This document shows, piece after piece, positions 1-7,267 of a DNA stretch of 64,000 nt. Source of the DNA: an uncultured Caryophanales bacterium (GTDB taxonomy: Bacteria > Bacillota_I > Bacilli_A > RF39 > UBA660); contig CAMYVT010000003.1 of NCBI GenBank assembly GCA_947302515.1, positions 1 to 64,000 on the forward strand, given 5' to 3'. Made by a program: the position numbers and the translations under genes. A model generated the notes under the pieces. The model searched no databases. It had not been told where the DNA came from and saw only the letters and a list, made by a program, of their open reading frames with translations. Positions within the stretch are counted from its first letter, which is position 1, and each line of letters opens with the position of its first letter.

Positions 1-2
1 AT

Positions 3-39
3 AAAAAGCGGTAGATTTATACAAAATTTGCCGTTTTTA
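3..39 (+). terminator. Intrinsic terminator of the gene upstream of the window
   Basis: An 11-bp stem with two G-U pairs (8-18 with 24-34) and a 5-nt loop is flanked by A5 on the left and a T run on the right. It ends a transcript that lies outside the window. Confidence 0.65.
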
Positions 40-48
40 TGTTATAAT
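40..48 (+). promoter_or_regulatory. Extended -10 promoter for rbgA
   Basis: TGT-TATAAT reads as an extended -10 box 33 nt before the rbgA start codon. No convincing -35 box is visible, which fits an extended -10 promoter. Confidence 0.4.
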
Positions 49-80
49 TTGAGTGGTTTAAGTGTTAGGAAGTGATTCTT

Positions 81-935
81 ATGAATGAAAATAAAACTAA
101 TATAAACTGGTTTCCTGGACATATGGCTAAAACCAGAAGAGAAATAAGTGAACAATTAAATTTAATAGATATTGTTTATGAAGTAGTTGATGCTAGAATG
201 CCTATTTCTAGTAAGATTGTTGATATAGATGATTTAATAAAAGACAAGCCAAAAATACTAGTTTTTACTAAATACGATTTGTGTGATAAGACAGAAACTA
301 ATAAAATTCTGGACTTTTTTAAGAAAATGGGGTATAATATAGTACCGTTAGATTTGATGGGTGGAAATTGCTCTTCTTTAATCAATATGACTAATGATAT
401 TATGAATGATATTAATATTGAGAGAAAGAATAAAGGATTAAAAGAAAGAGCGGCCAGAGTACTAATAGTTGGAGCTCCTAATGTGGGAAAGAGTACTTTA
501 ATAAATAGACTTGTTGGTAAAAAATCTGCTGGAGTTGGTAATACTCCGGGATTTACTAAAAATCTTTCTTGGATTAGAGTTAATAAAAATATTGAATTAT
601 TAGATTCTCCTGGAATACTTTGGCCTAAATTAGAAAATCAAGAATCTGCTCATATTTTAGCAGCTTTATCTTCTATTAAAGAAGAAGTTGTTAATTCTGA
701 CGAAATTGCTTGCTTTATACTTCGTAAGTTGTTTGAATTATATCCAGAAAAACTAAAAGAAAGATATGGAATAGTTAAACTTGATGAAGATTTAGTAGAA
801 GCATATGAAATAATAGGGAAGAAGAGAGGTGCTTTATCAAAAGGTGGGGTCGTTGACTATGAAAAAGTTTCTAATATTATTATTAGTGATTTAAAGAATG
901 GTTATTTTGATTCGATTACTTTTGATAGATTGTGA
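81..935 (+). CDS. rbgA: Ribosome biogenesis GTPase RbgA (YlqF)
   Basis: This is a circularly permuted GTPase of the YlqF/RbgA family, which acts in late assembly of the 50S ribosomal subunit. The permutation is visible: the G4-type motif TKYD (residues 63-66) comes before the P-loop GAPNVGKS (131-138) and DSPG (175-178). The N-terminal NWFPGHMAK signature is typical of the family, and the 284-residue length is normal. I chose ATG 81 over the in-frame GTG at 72 because AGGA at 67-70 lies about 10 nt upstream of it. The stop overlaps the next start, so the two genes are probably translationally coupled. The order rbgA-rnhB-topA-xerC is the Bacillus order with intervening genes lost. Confidence 0.95.
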   Translation: MNENKTNINWFPGHMAKTRREISEQLNLIDIVYEVVDARMPISSKIVDIDDLIKDKPKILVFTKYDLCDKTETNKILDFFKKMGYNIVPLDLMGGNCSSLINMTNDIMNDINIERKNKGLKERAARVLIVGAPNVGKSTLINRLVGKKSAGVGNTPGFTKNLSWIRVNKNIELLDSPGILWPKLENQESAHILAALSSIKEEVVNSDEIACFILRKLFELYPEKLKERYGIVKLDEDLVEAYEIIGKKRGALSKGGVVDYEKVSNIIISDLKNGYFDSITFDRL

Positions 936-1765
936 TGCTTAGTTGGGTTGAATGTATTGATGATTATACTAGAGTTTTGTTAGTTGGACCTGAAGAACCA
1001 AAAAAGAGAAGATTTTTGTTTTTTGGTGGTAGAGATGATGGACCGAGAATGTATAGGAAAGATTTTAATCATGCAGAATTTGTAGGAGAAGAATTGTGTA
1101 ATATTCGTAATCTTAGATGTGCTCATTTCTTTTTAATTGGAGAAAGTTACTATAAAGTTAATCGTACTGTTCCTTTCTGTGATGCTTATAAACAGGGATG
1201 TGCAATTAAGCTTGGTTCTTATGATTTCCGTGATACTACATTATATGATTATTTTCAAATAGAAGATAAATCTATTCGTAGTAGTCACAATCATTTAGAG
1301 GAAGTATTAAATCTTGCAATAGATGATAATAATCGTAGAGATTTACTTGATGATATAGAAGAGATGTTTGCTTTAGATACATTTATGGGTCAAACTGATA
1401 GATATTGGAATAATATTATTTTTCAAAGAAATAAAGAAACTGGAGAAGTTCGTTTAGCTCCTTTATATGATTTTGAATATTCTTTGAATCCTTCAGAATT
1501 AGATCATCATATGATTTATGGAAATGCTTTACATAGTTTTAGAGGGGAAAATGATTATATAGATTTTATTGAGGAACATCCTGAGTTTGCAGAAAAGTTA
1601 AGATTTTATTTAAATGTTGATTTGATGGAAACTATTCATAGAAGTTATAGACGTAATGGATTAAGAGTTCCACCAAATACAATTCCGTTCTTTATTGATT
1701 TTGAAAATGAAAGAAAAAATTTTATAAGTAGAATAGTAAGTAGAGCAAAAGTTAAAGTAAAATAG
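935..1765 (+). CDS. HipA-like kinase-fold protein
   Basis: The 276-residue protein carries a C-terminal kinase-like signature: GQTDRYWNN (152-160), in the position of the HipA catalytic D-x-x-x-N segment, then APLYDFEYSL (175-184), matching the HipA AP-x-YD metal-binding segment. The N-terminal part is divergent and no glycine-rich loop is obvious. HipA proteins phosphorylate protein substrates such as GltX, usually beside a HipB antitoxin. No HTH gene is present here. The gene instead starts on the TGATG overlap with rbgA, suggesting a chromosomal rather than toxin-antitoxin role (inference). Substrate unknown. It could also be a PI3/4-kinase-like or CotH-like enzyme. Confidence 0.6.
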   Translation: MLSWVECIDDYTRVLLVGPEEPKKRRFLFFGGRDDGPRMYRKDFNHAEFVGEELCNIRNLRCAHFFLIGESYYKVNRTVPFCDAYKQGCAIKLGSYDFRDTTLYDYFQIEDKSIRSSHNHLEEVLNLAIDDNNRRDLLDDIEEMFALDTFMGQTDRYWNNIIFQRNKETGEVRLAPLYDFEYSLNPSELDHHMIYGNALHSFRGENDYIDFIEEHPEFAEKLRFYLNVDLMETIHRSYRRNGLRVPPNTIPFFIDFENERKNFISRIVSRAKVKVK

Positions 1766-1787
1766 AAATTTATATTTCTATTTTTTC
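1760..1787 (+). terminator. Intrinsic terminator after the HipA-like gene
   Basis: A 10-bp AT-rich stem (1760-1769 with 1774-1783) with a 4-nt loop runs into a T tract. It begins within the last codons of the gene. Confidence 0.65.
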
Positions 1788-1832
1788 TTGCAATATTTTT
1801 ATTTTCTTGAAACAATTAATATGGGTGTTCTT

Positions 1833-2810
1833 ATGAAGAAAAAAGAAATAATTGAAAAATTAGATAGTCTAGATTTAAATAAAAATGATTATATTATTAT
1901 TGGTGGTTCTGCTTTAGTACTTCATGGAATAAAAAGAGATGCTAATGATATAGATCTTAGTTGTAGTGAGTCTTTTTATAAAACTATTAATTGGGATACT
2001 AAGATGGGTTATTTTAATAGTGAAATAAAATTTAAAGATGTTTTTGAAATAGGACCTAATTTTTATAGTAAAGATTATGTTGAAATTAATGGATATAAAG
2101 TTATGACTTTGGATAATCTATTAGAATTATATACATTGGATAAAAGAGAAAAAAATAAGAATAATATAAAGAAAATACAATTATTTATTGATTGTAAAGA
2201 TACATATAAAAATGAAAGAGAATTAAAAAAATCTGGATATAAACTAATTGGAGGGGTAGATGAAGTAGGACGTGGGCCTTTAGTTGGACCTGTTGTTGCT
2301 GCTTGTGTAATTCTTCCGGATAGTTTTAAATTAGAAGGTCTTACGGATAGTAAGAAATTAAGTGAGAAGAAAAGAGATTATTATTTTGAAGAAATAAAAA
2401 AACAGGCTATTTCTTACGGAATAGGTATTGTATCTGAAGCAAGAATTGATGAAATCAATATTTATGAAGCGACTCGTGAAGCTATGATTATAGCTATTAA
2501 TAATTGTAATCCTAAGCCTGATTATGTACTTACTGATGCAATGAAATTAGATATAGATATTCATGTTACTCCTATTATTAAAGGGGATTTAAGAAGTATT
2601 ACTATTAGTGCTGCTAGTGTTATTGCTAAAGTAACTAGAGATAGGATGCTATATGAATTGGATAAAAAATATCCGATGTATGATTTTAAAAATAATGTTG
2701 GATATCCTACTAAAAAGCATTTAGAAGCAATTAATAAGTATGGAATAATTGATGAACATAGAAGAAGTTATGGACCTGTAAAAGAATATTTAGAAAGATG
2801 TAAAAAATAA
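1833..2810 (+). CDS. rnhB: Ribonuclease HII with an N-terminal nucleotidyltransferase-like domain
   Basis: Residues about 135-325 are RNase HII, which cleaves RNA in RNA-DNA hybrids and starts excision of misincorporated ribonucleotides. The signature GGVDEVGRGPLVGPV (140-154) gives D143 and E144; D235 and D270 complete the DEDD set. The first ~130 residues look like a minimal nucleotidyltransferase: GGSALVLHG (24-32), DIDLS (39-43), then a VMTLDNLLELY segment followed by a basic helix, as in MNT/AbiEii-type proteins. Bacillus RNase HII has only a ~70-residue unrelated extension, so this fusion is unusual. ATG 1833 was chosen because GGGTG lies just upstream; an upstream in-frame ATG at 1788 lies in the terminator. 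Activity of the extra domain is unknown. Confidence 0.9.
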   Translation: MKKKEIIEKLDSLDLNKNDYIIIGGSALVLHGIKRDANDIDLSCSESFYKTINWDTKMGYFNSEIKFKDVFEIGPNFYSKDYVEINGYKVMTLDNLLELYTLDKREKNKNNIKKIQLFIDCKDTYKNERELKKSGYKLIGGVDEVGRGPLVGPVVAACVILPDSFKLEGLTDSKKLSEKKRDYYFEEIKKQAISYGIGIVSEARIDEINIYEATREAMIIAINNCNPKPDYVLTDAMKLDIDIHVTPIIKGDLRSITISAASVIAKVTRDRMLYELDKKYPMYDFKNNVGYPTKKHLEAINKYGIIDEHRRSYGPVKEYLERCKK

Positions 2811-2841
2811 ATTTTTTAAATATAATATAAATAGATAGTTG

Positions 2842-2870
2842 TTGACAAAAGTTATTTTTATGGTTATAAA
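2842..2870 (+). promoter_or_regulatory. SigA-type promoter of topA
   Basis: TTGACA (2842-2847) and TATAAA (2865-2870) are separated by 17 bp, 23 bp upstream of the topA start. Confidence 0.65.
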
Positions 2871-2893
2871 TTATAAATGACTGGAGGGATTCT

Positions 2894-4918
2894 ATGGCAA
2901 AGAACTTAGTTATAGTAGAAAGTCCTAGTAAAAGTAAGACAATTGAAAAGTATTTAGGTAAAGATTTTAAAGTTGTTTCTTCTAAGGGACATATACGTGA
3001 TTTAGCTACTTCTGGACACTTAGGATTAGGTGTTGATGTTGATAATGGATTTAAACCTACATATATTCCTATTAAGGGAAAAGAAAAGGTTATTAAAGAA
3101 TTAAAGAAAGATGTTAAAGATAGTGATTTAGTATATTTAGCATCAGACCCTGACCGTGAAGGAGAAGCAATTGCATGGCATTTAAAGGATACTTTAGGTA
3201 TTAAAGATAAAGATTACAAACGTGTATTATTTAATGAAATTACACATGATAAAGTATTAGATGCAATAGCTAATCCTACTGTAATAGATGATAATTTAGT
3301 TAAAAGTCAAGAGACTCGTAGAATACTTGATCGTATTATTGGTTTTAGACTTAGTAAATTGTTACAGAGTAAAATAGGGGCTAAGAGTGCTGGTAGAGTG
3401 CAAAGTGTTGCTTTAAAATTAATTGTTGATAGAGAAAGAGAAATTGAAGCTTTTATTCCAGAAGAGTATTGGAAAATAATAGCAATATTTCCTGAATATG
3501 AAGCAGAATTATTTAAATATAAAAATGATGATATAGAACTTCATAATGAGAAAGATGCTAATCGTGTATTAGATGCTTTAAGTGATGAATATAAAGTAGA
3601 GTCTGTTGAGAAGAAAGAAAAAGCTCGTAAGAGTAAATTTCCTTTTACTACTTCAACTTTACAACAGGAAGCATCTACTAAATTAGGTTTTCCTGCTCGT
3701 AAGACTATGAGTGTTGCTCAAAAACTATATGAAGGTATTGACATTGGTACTGAAACAGTTGGTCTTATTACATACATGAGAACTGATTCTATTCGTTTAA
3801 GTGATGATTTTGTTAAACCAGCAATGAAGTTAATTGAAGAAAAGTATGGTAAAAAATATGTTGGTTATATAAAACAGACTAAAAAGAATGATAATGTTCA
3901 AGATGCTCATGAGGCAATTAGACCTACTAGTGTTTTACGAGAACCTACTAAGATTAAACAGTATCTGAGTAATGATGAATTTAAATTATATAGTTTGATT
4001 TATAAAAGAACTTTAGCTTCTCTTATGAGTGATGCTACTGTTAATCAAACTACTATTATATTTGATAATAATGATTATAAATTTAAGACTACTGGTCAAA
4101 TATTAATATTTGATGGTTATTTAAAAGTATATGGTGATTATGAGTCGAGTGAGGATAAAATATTACCTGAGATAGGTGATAATGAGGTTGCTATTACTAA
4201 TAATGTTGAAAGTACACAACATTTTACTCAACCACCTTCAAGATATACAGAAGCAAAATTGATTAAAGAATTAGAAGAATTGGGTATTGGTAGACCATCT
4301 ACATATGCTACTATTATTGATACTATTAAGAGTAGAGATTATGTTACTTTAGAGGATAAAAAATTTAAACCAACAAGTGTTGGTTTTGAAACTACTGATA
4401 AATTGCAAGAATTCTTTAGTGATATTATTAATACTGATTATACTAGAGATATGGAAACTGATTTAGATGAGATTGCTGAAGGTAAAAAAGTATGGAATAA
4501 AATACTTGAAGATTTCTATGAGATATTTGAACCGAGAGTTAAAAATGCATTTGAATCAATGGAAAAGAAAGCTGCTGAAGAAACTGGAGAAGTATGCCCT
4601 GAATGTGGTAGTCCTTTAGTTAAACGTAAAGGAAAATATGGAGAATTTGTGGCTTGTAGTAATTATCCTAATTGTAAATATGTTCAAAAAGAAGAAGTGG
4701 TTGAAACAGAAATATGTAATTGCCCTAATTGTTCTGGTAAAATTGTTGAGAAGAAGAGTCATAAGGGTAAAATATTCTATGGATGTAATAACTATCCTAA
4801 ATGTAAGACTGCATACTGGGATAAGCCTATTGATAGGAAATGTCCTGAATGTGGTGAAATGTTAACTGAAAAGAACAGTGTTATTAAGTGTTCAAGTTGT
4901 GATTATAAGGAGGAGTAA
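2894..4918 (+). CDS. topA: DNA topoisomerase I (type IA)
   Basis: It relaxes negative supercoils by transient single-strand cleavage. The TOPRIM domain opens the protein (LVIVESPSKSKTIEKYLG, E9; SDPDREGE, D85/D87), and the active-site tyrosine is Y294 in GLITYMRTDS. Three Cys4 zinc ribbons of the form CPxCG/CPNC...C follow in the last ~110 residues; the last is short. The 674-residue length is normal for Bacillota. AGGAGG-type ribosome binding (ggaggga) precedes ATG 2894. It has its own promoter and terminator, so it is probably a single-gene unit. Confidence 0.97.
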   Translation: MAKNLVIVESPSKSKTIEKYLGKDFKVVSSKGHIRDLATSGHLGLGVDVDNGFKPTYIPIKGKEKVIKELKKDVKDSDLVYLASDPDREGEAIAWHLKDTLGIKDKDYKRVLFNEITHDKVLDAIANPTVIDDNLVKSQETRRILDRIIGFRLSKLLQSKIGAKSAGRVQSVALKLIVDREREIEAFIPEEYWKIIAIFPEYEAELFKYKNDDIELHNEKDANRVLDALSDEYKVESVEKKEKARKSKFPFTTSTLQQEASTKLGFPARKTMSVAQKLYEGIDIGTETVGLITYMRTDSIRLSDDFVKPAMKLIEEKYGKKYVGYIKQTKKNDNVQDAHEAIRPTSVLREPTKIKQYLSNDEFKLYSLIYKRTLASLMSDATVNQTTIIFDNNDYKFKTTGQILIFDGYLKVYGDYESSEDKILPEIGDNEVAITNNVESTQHFTQPPSRYTEAKLIKELEELGIGRPSTYATIIDTIKSRDYVTLEDKKFKPTSVGFETTDKLQEFFSDIINTDYTRDMETDLDEIAEGKKVWNKILEDFYEIFEPRVKNAFESMEKKAAEETGEVCPECGSPLVKRKGKYGEFVACSNYPNCKYVQKEEVVETEICNCPNCSGKIVEKKSHKGKIFYGCNNYPKCKTAYWDKPIDRKCPECGEMLTEKNSVIKCSSCDYKEE

Positions 4919-4929
4919 TCCTCTTTTTC
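4907..4929 (+). terminator. Intrinsic terminator of topA
   Basis: The stem (4907-4914 with 4919-4926) with a GTAA loop starts inside the last topA codons and ends in a T run. Confidence 0.65.
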
Positions 4930-4930
4930 G

Positions 4931-4959
4931 TTGTATTTATTAGCTTTTTATGATATAAT
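4931..4959 (+). promoter_or_regulatory. SigA-type promoter for the 4985-6923 pair
   Basis: TTGTAT (4931-4936), a 17-bp spacer and a perfect TATAAT (4954-4959) preceded by TGA (extended -10). It follows the topA terminator by two bases. Confidence 0.7.
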
Positions 4960-4984
4960 ATGCCTGTAAGGGGGATTGAGTTAT

Positions 4985-6034
4985 ATGGGTAAGGCTTTAT
5001 ATTATTTAGTTGCTAGGGATAGAGAAACTAATGATTTTGAAATTTTAAAAATAAATGGAAAAAGAGGAGTTTCTTTAGAACAAATTGATTTATTTACGAC
5101 ACAATTTCAAGATGAATATGATATGAACAGTCATTATAATCTTTATGATAATACTGATTTTTTTATAGTTAGTCAGAGTAAGTTTAATGGGGAAATTATA
5201 TTAAAAAAATATGAAGTATTATATAATCTAAATAGTTGTATTAGTGAAATAGCAGAAAACTCTTTAAATGGAGAAATAACTAAAAGTGAGAAACAAATAG
5301 ATAGAATACTTGATTATTTTGCTGGACAAGTATATAAGAAACCCTCTTTATATGATTTATTAATTACAGGTAAAACTAATGTATATGATAGATATGCAAA
5401 GTATTTTGCATATACTAATTATGATAGTATTTATAGTATTAAATATAGAGATGGTGGATGGGCTAGAAATTCTTATCCTTTAGTTCGTAATACGTTAGAT
5501 GCATTAAGTCATATTATTAGACAATCTAAAGATATTAGTGATCAGATGTATAGAGGTTTTCTTGATAATGAATTAATTCGTGTTACTGATAAAGATTATG
5601 ATGAAAATCAATTATCTTTATTTGATGAGCGTTCTGATGAAGATAATAATTGTTTTAAAATTATGAGAGAGATTGAGTTTATTCCTCAAAAAGTATTTAC
5701 TATTGATAGGGAAGGAAATACTATATTTAATAGAAATAATTTTATAGGTTGCGATTCATGGGATTTAGAATGTTTAGAGTCTTTTTTATCTGAACAATTA
5801 TGTTCTTATATAAATGTTTATACAATACATCGTGATAGTTTGGATTATGGATATTACCCAATGTGTAATTCATATATTGATCCTGTTATGAGAGATCAAG
5901 AAGTAATAATTGATTATTTAAAAAGTAATAAACAATTAATTCCACAAATAATTAGTTGGCTTGATATATATAATGCTAATAAAGATAAGGTATTAGGTGA
6001 TGTTATTAATGGAGGATATCAAAAGAGAAAATAA
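4985..6034 (+). CDS. Unknown 349-residue protein with a QLSLF clamp-type motif
   Basis: I do not recognise the family. It is soluble, with no signal peptide or membrane segment, acidic and rich in Tyr, Asp and Asn. Residues 209-213 read QLSLF inside a charged, probably disordered stretch (DENQLSLFDERSDE). This matches the consensus QL(S/D)LF of peptides that bind the DnaN sliding clamp. It lies between topA and xerC, where Bacillus has trmFO, but shows no FAD-binding motif, so it is not TrmFO. ATG 4985 was chosen because AAGGGGG ends about 10 nt upstream; the in-frame TTG at 4976 lies on top of that site. A DNA-linked role is inference from motif and neighbours only. Confidence 0.75.
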   Translation: MGKALYYLVARDRETNDFEILKINGKRGVSLEQIDLFTTQFQDEYDMNSHYNLYDNTDFFIVSQSKFNGEIILKKYEVLYNLNSCISEIAENSLNGEITKSEKQIDRILDYFAGQVYKKPSLYDLLITGKTNVYDRYAKYFAYTNYDSIYSIKYRDGGWARNSYPLVRNTLDALSHIIRQSKDISDQMYRGFLDNELIRVTDKDYDENQLSLFDERSDEDNNCFKIMREIEFIPQKVFTIDREGNTIFNRNNFIGCDSWDLECLESFLSEQLCSYINVYTIHRDSLDYGYYPMCNSYIDPVMRDQEVIIDYLKSNKQLIPQIISWLDIYNANKDKVLGDVINGGYQKRK

Positions 6035-6923
6035 TCAAGATTTAAATAGTTATTTAGATTATTTAAAATATCAAAAAAACTATTCTGATTATACTATTCT
6101 TAGTTATCAAAATGATATTATAGAGTATCTTGATTATATTAATAGTGAAGGTTTAAACTATAAAGATATAGAGTATAGTGATATTAGATTTTATTTAATG
6201 TATTTAAAAGATACGAAGAATGATAATAATTCTTCTATTGATAGGAAGTTAAGTGCTTTAAGAGGTTTTTATAAATATATGGCTAATGAAGGTATTGTTA
6301 AGAGTAATGTTTTTTCATTGGTTAGTGGACCTAAAAAGAGTAAAAAACTTCCTAGATATTTTGAATATAATGAATTAGAAGAATTATTTAAAGTGCCTGA
6401 TGATTCTCCTTTGGGACAAAGAGATTTATTATTACTCGAAATGCTTTATGCGACTGGTTGTCGTGTAGGTGAACTTGTTTCTATTAAAGTTAATGATATA
6501 GATTTTGGTAGAAAAAACATCTTAATTTTAGGTAAAGGTAATAAAGAAAGATATGTTACTTATGGAGAGTATTGCGAAGATGCTTTAAAGAAATATTTAA
6601 ATGATGGATATCTTTCATTAAATAAGAATAAAATAGAAGAATTGTTTATCAATAATAATGGTGGCCCTCTTACTGAGAGAGGAGTAAGATATATTCTTGA
6701 TAAATTAATTAAACAGACTAGTATTAATAAAAGTATTAGTCCTCATATGATAAGACATTCTTTTGCTACTCATTTATTAAATGAGGGTTGTGATCTTTTA
6801 ACAGTACAAAAATTATTAGGACATGAAAGTATTAAAGCTACTCAGATTTATACTCATGTTACTACTGATAGATTAAAAGAAGTTTATTATCATAGTTTTC
6901 CGAGAGCTAAAAAAGATGATTAA
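6009..6923 (+). CDS. xerC: Tyrosine recombinase XerC (CodV-like)
   Basis: Site-specific recombinase expected to resolve chromosome dimers at dif with a partner Xer. It has an N-terminal SAM-like core-binding domain (about 1-100) and a C-terminal catalytic domain with the full set R152 (ATGCRVGEL), K176 (LGKGNKE), H246/R249 (PHMIRHSFATHLL), H272 (LGHES) and nucleophile Y281 (IYTH). At 304 residues it has normal length. Assignment as XerC rather than XerD rests on position after topA, as in Bacillus codV. ATG 6009 has AGGTGA 8 nt upstream. The start lies inside the previous gene, so the two are coupled. Confidence 0.9.
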   Translation: MEDIKRENNQDLNSYLDYLKYQKNYSDYTILSYQNDIIEYLDYINSEGLNYKDIEYSDIRFYLMYLKDTKNDNNSSIDRKLSALRGFYKYMANEGIVKSNVFSLVSGPKKSKKLPRYFEYNELEELFKVPDDSPLGQRDLLLLEMLYATGCRVGELVSIKVNDIDFGRKNILILGKGNKERYVTYGEYCEDALKKYLNDGYLSLNKNKIEELFINNNGGPLTERGVRYILDKLIKQTSINKSISPHMIRHSFATHLLNEGCDLLTVQKLLGHESIKATQIYTHVTTDRLKEVYYHSFPRAKKDD

Positions 6924-6936
6924 TTCATCTTTTTTT
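6909..6936 (+). terminator. Intrinsic terminator of xerC
   Basis: A 9-bp stem (6911-6919 with 6925-6933) with a TTAAT loop and T7 overlaps the xerC stop codon. Confidence 0.75.
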
Positions 6937-7008
6937 GTTTATTTACTTTCTTTTTAATCCTTAATTCGTTATAATATTATTAGTTCCTGTAAAGGGTGTG
7001 ATTTATCT

Positions 7009-7236
7009 ATGAATGATGAATTTCAATCCATTGAAGAACTATATCAGAGGGTTTTGCCAGCTTTACGTACTAAAGTACATAAGCTATCATACAAAGGTAT
7101 TTCCTTTGTGTCGGAAAAGGATATATGGAATCTATTAATGGAGAAGTGGAAAAATGGAAGAGGATTGACTCTTTTTGATATCGTTGATGATATTTTAAAA
7201 TTAGATGAAGAGATTATTTTGGATAAATTAAACTAA
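7009..7236 (+). CDS. ComN-family post-transcriptional regulator
   Basis: A 75-residue soluble protein with the ComN pattern: a helical N-terminus, then SEKDIWNLLMEKWK and a DIVDDILKLDEE segment. In B. subtilis, ComN (YrzD) controls comE mRNA, binds DivIVA, and is encoded next to secDF. The same adjacency is seen here, with secDF starting 31 bp downstream. Recognition is by motif and synteny. No competence genes are in the window, so its target here is unknown. Confidence 0.7.
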   Translation: MNDEFQSIEELYQRVLPALRTKVHKLSYKGISFVSEKDIWNLLMEKWKNGRGLTLFDIVDDILKLDEEIILDKLN

Positions 7237-7267
7237 AAGAATTCATACATGTAGGGAGTGAGTAAAA

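Noticed and set aside
4985..6034. Calling this gene trmFO from its position between topA and xerC
   Set aside because: No FAD-binding glycine-rich motif or other TrmFO signature is present.
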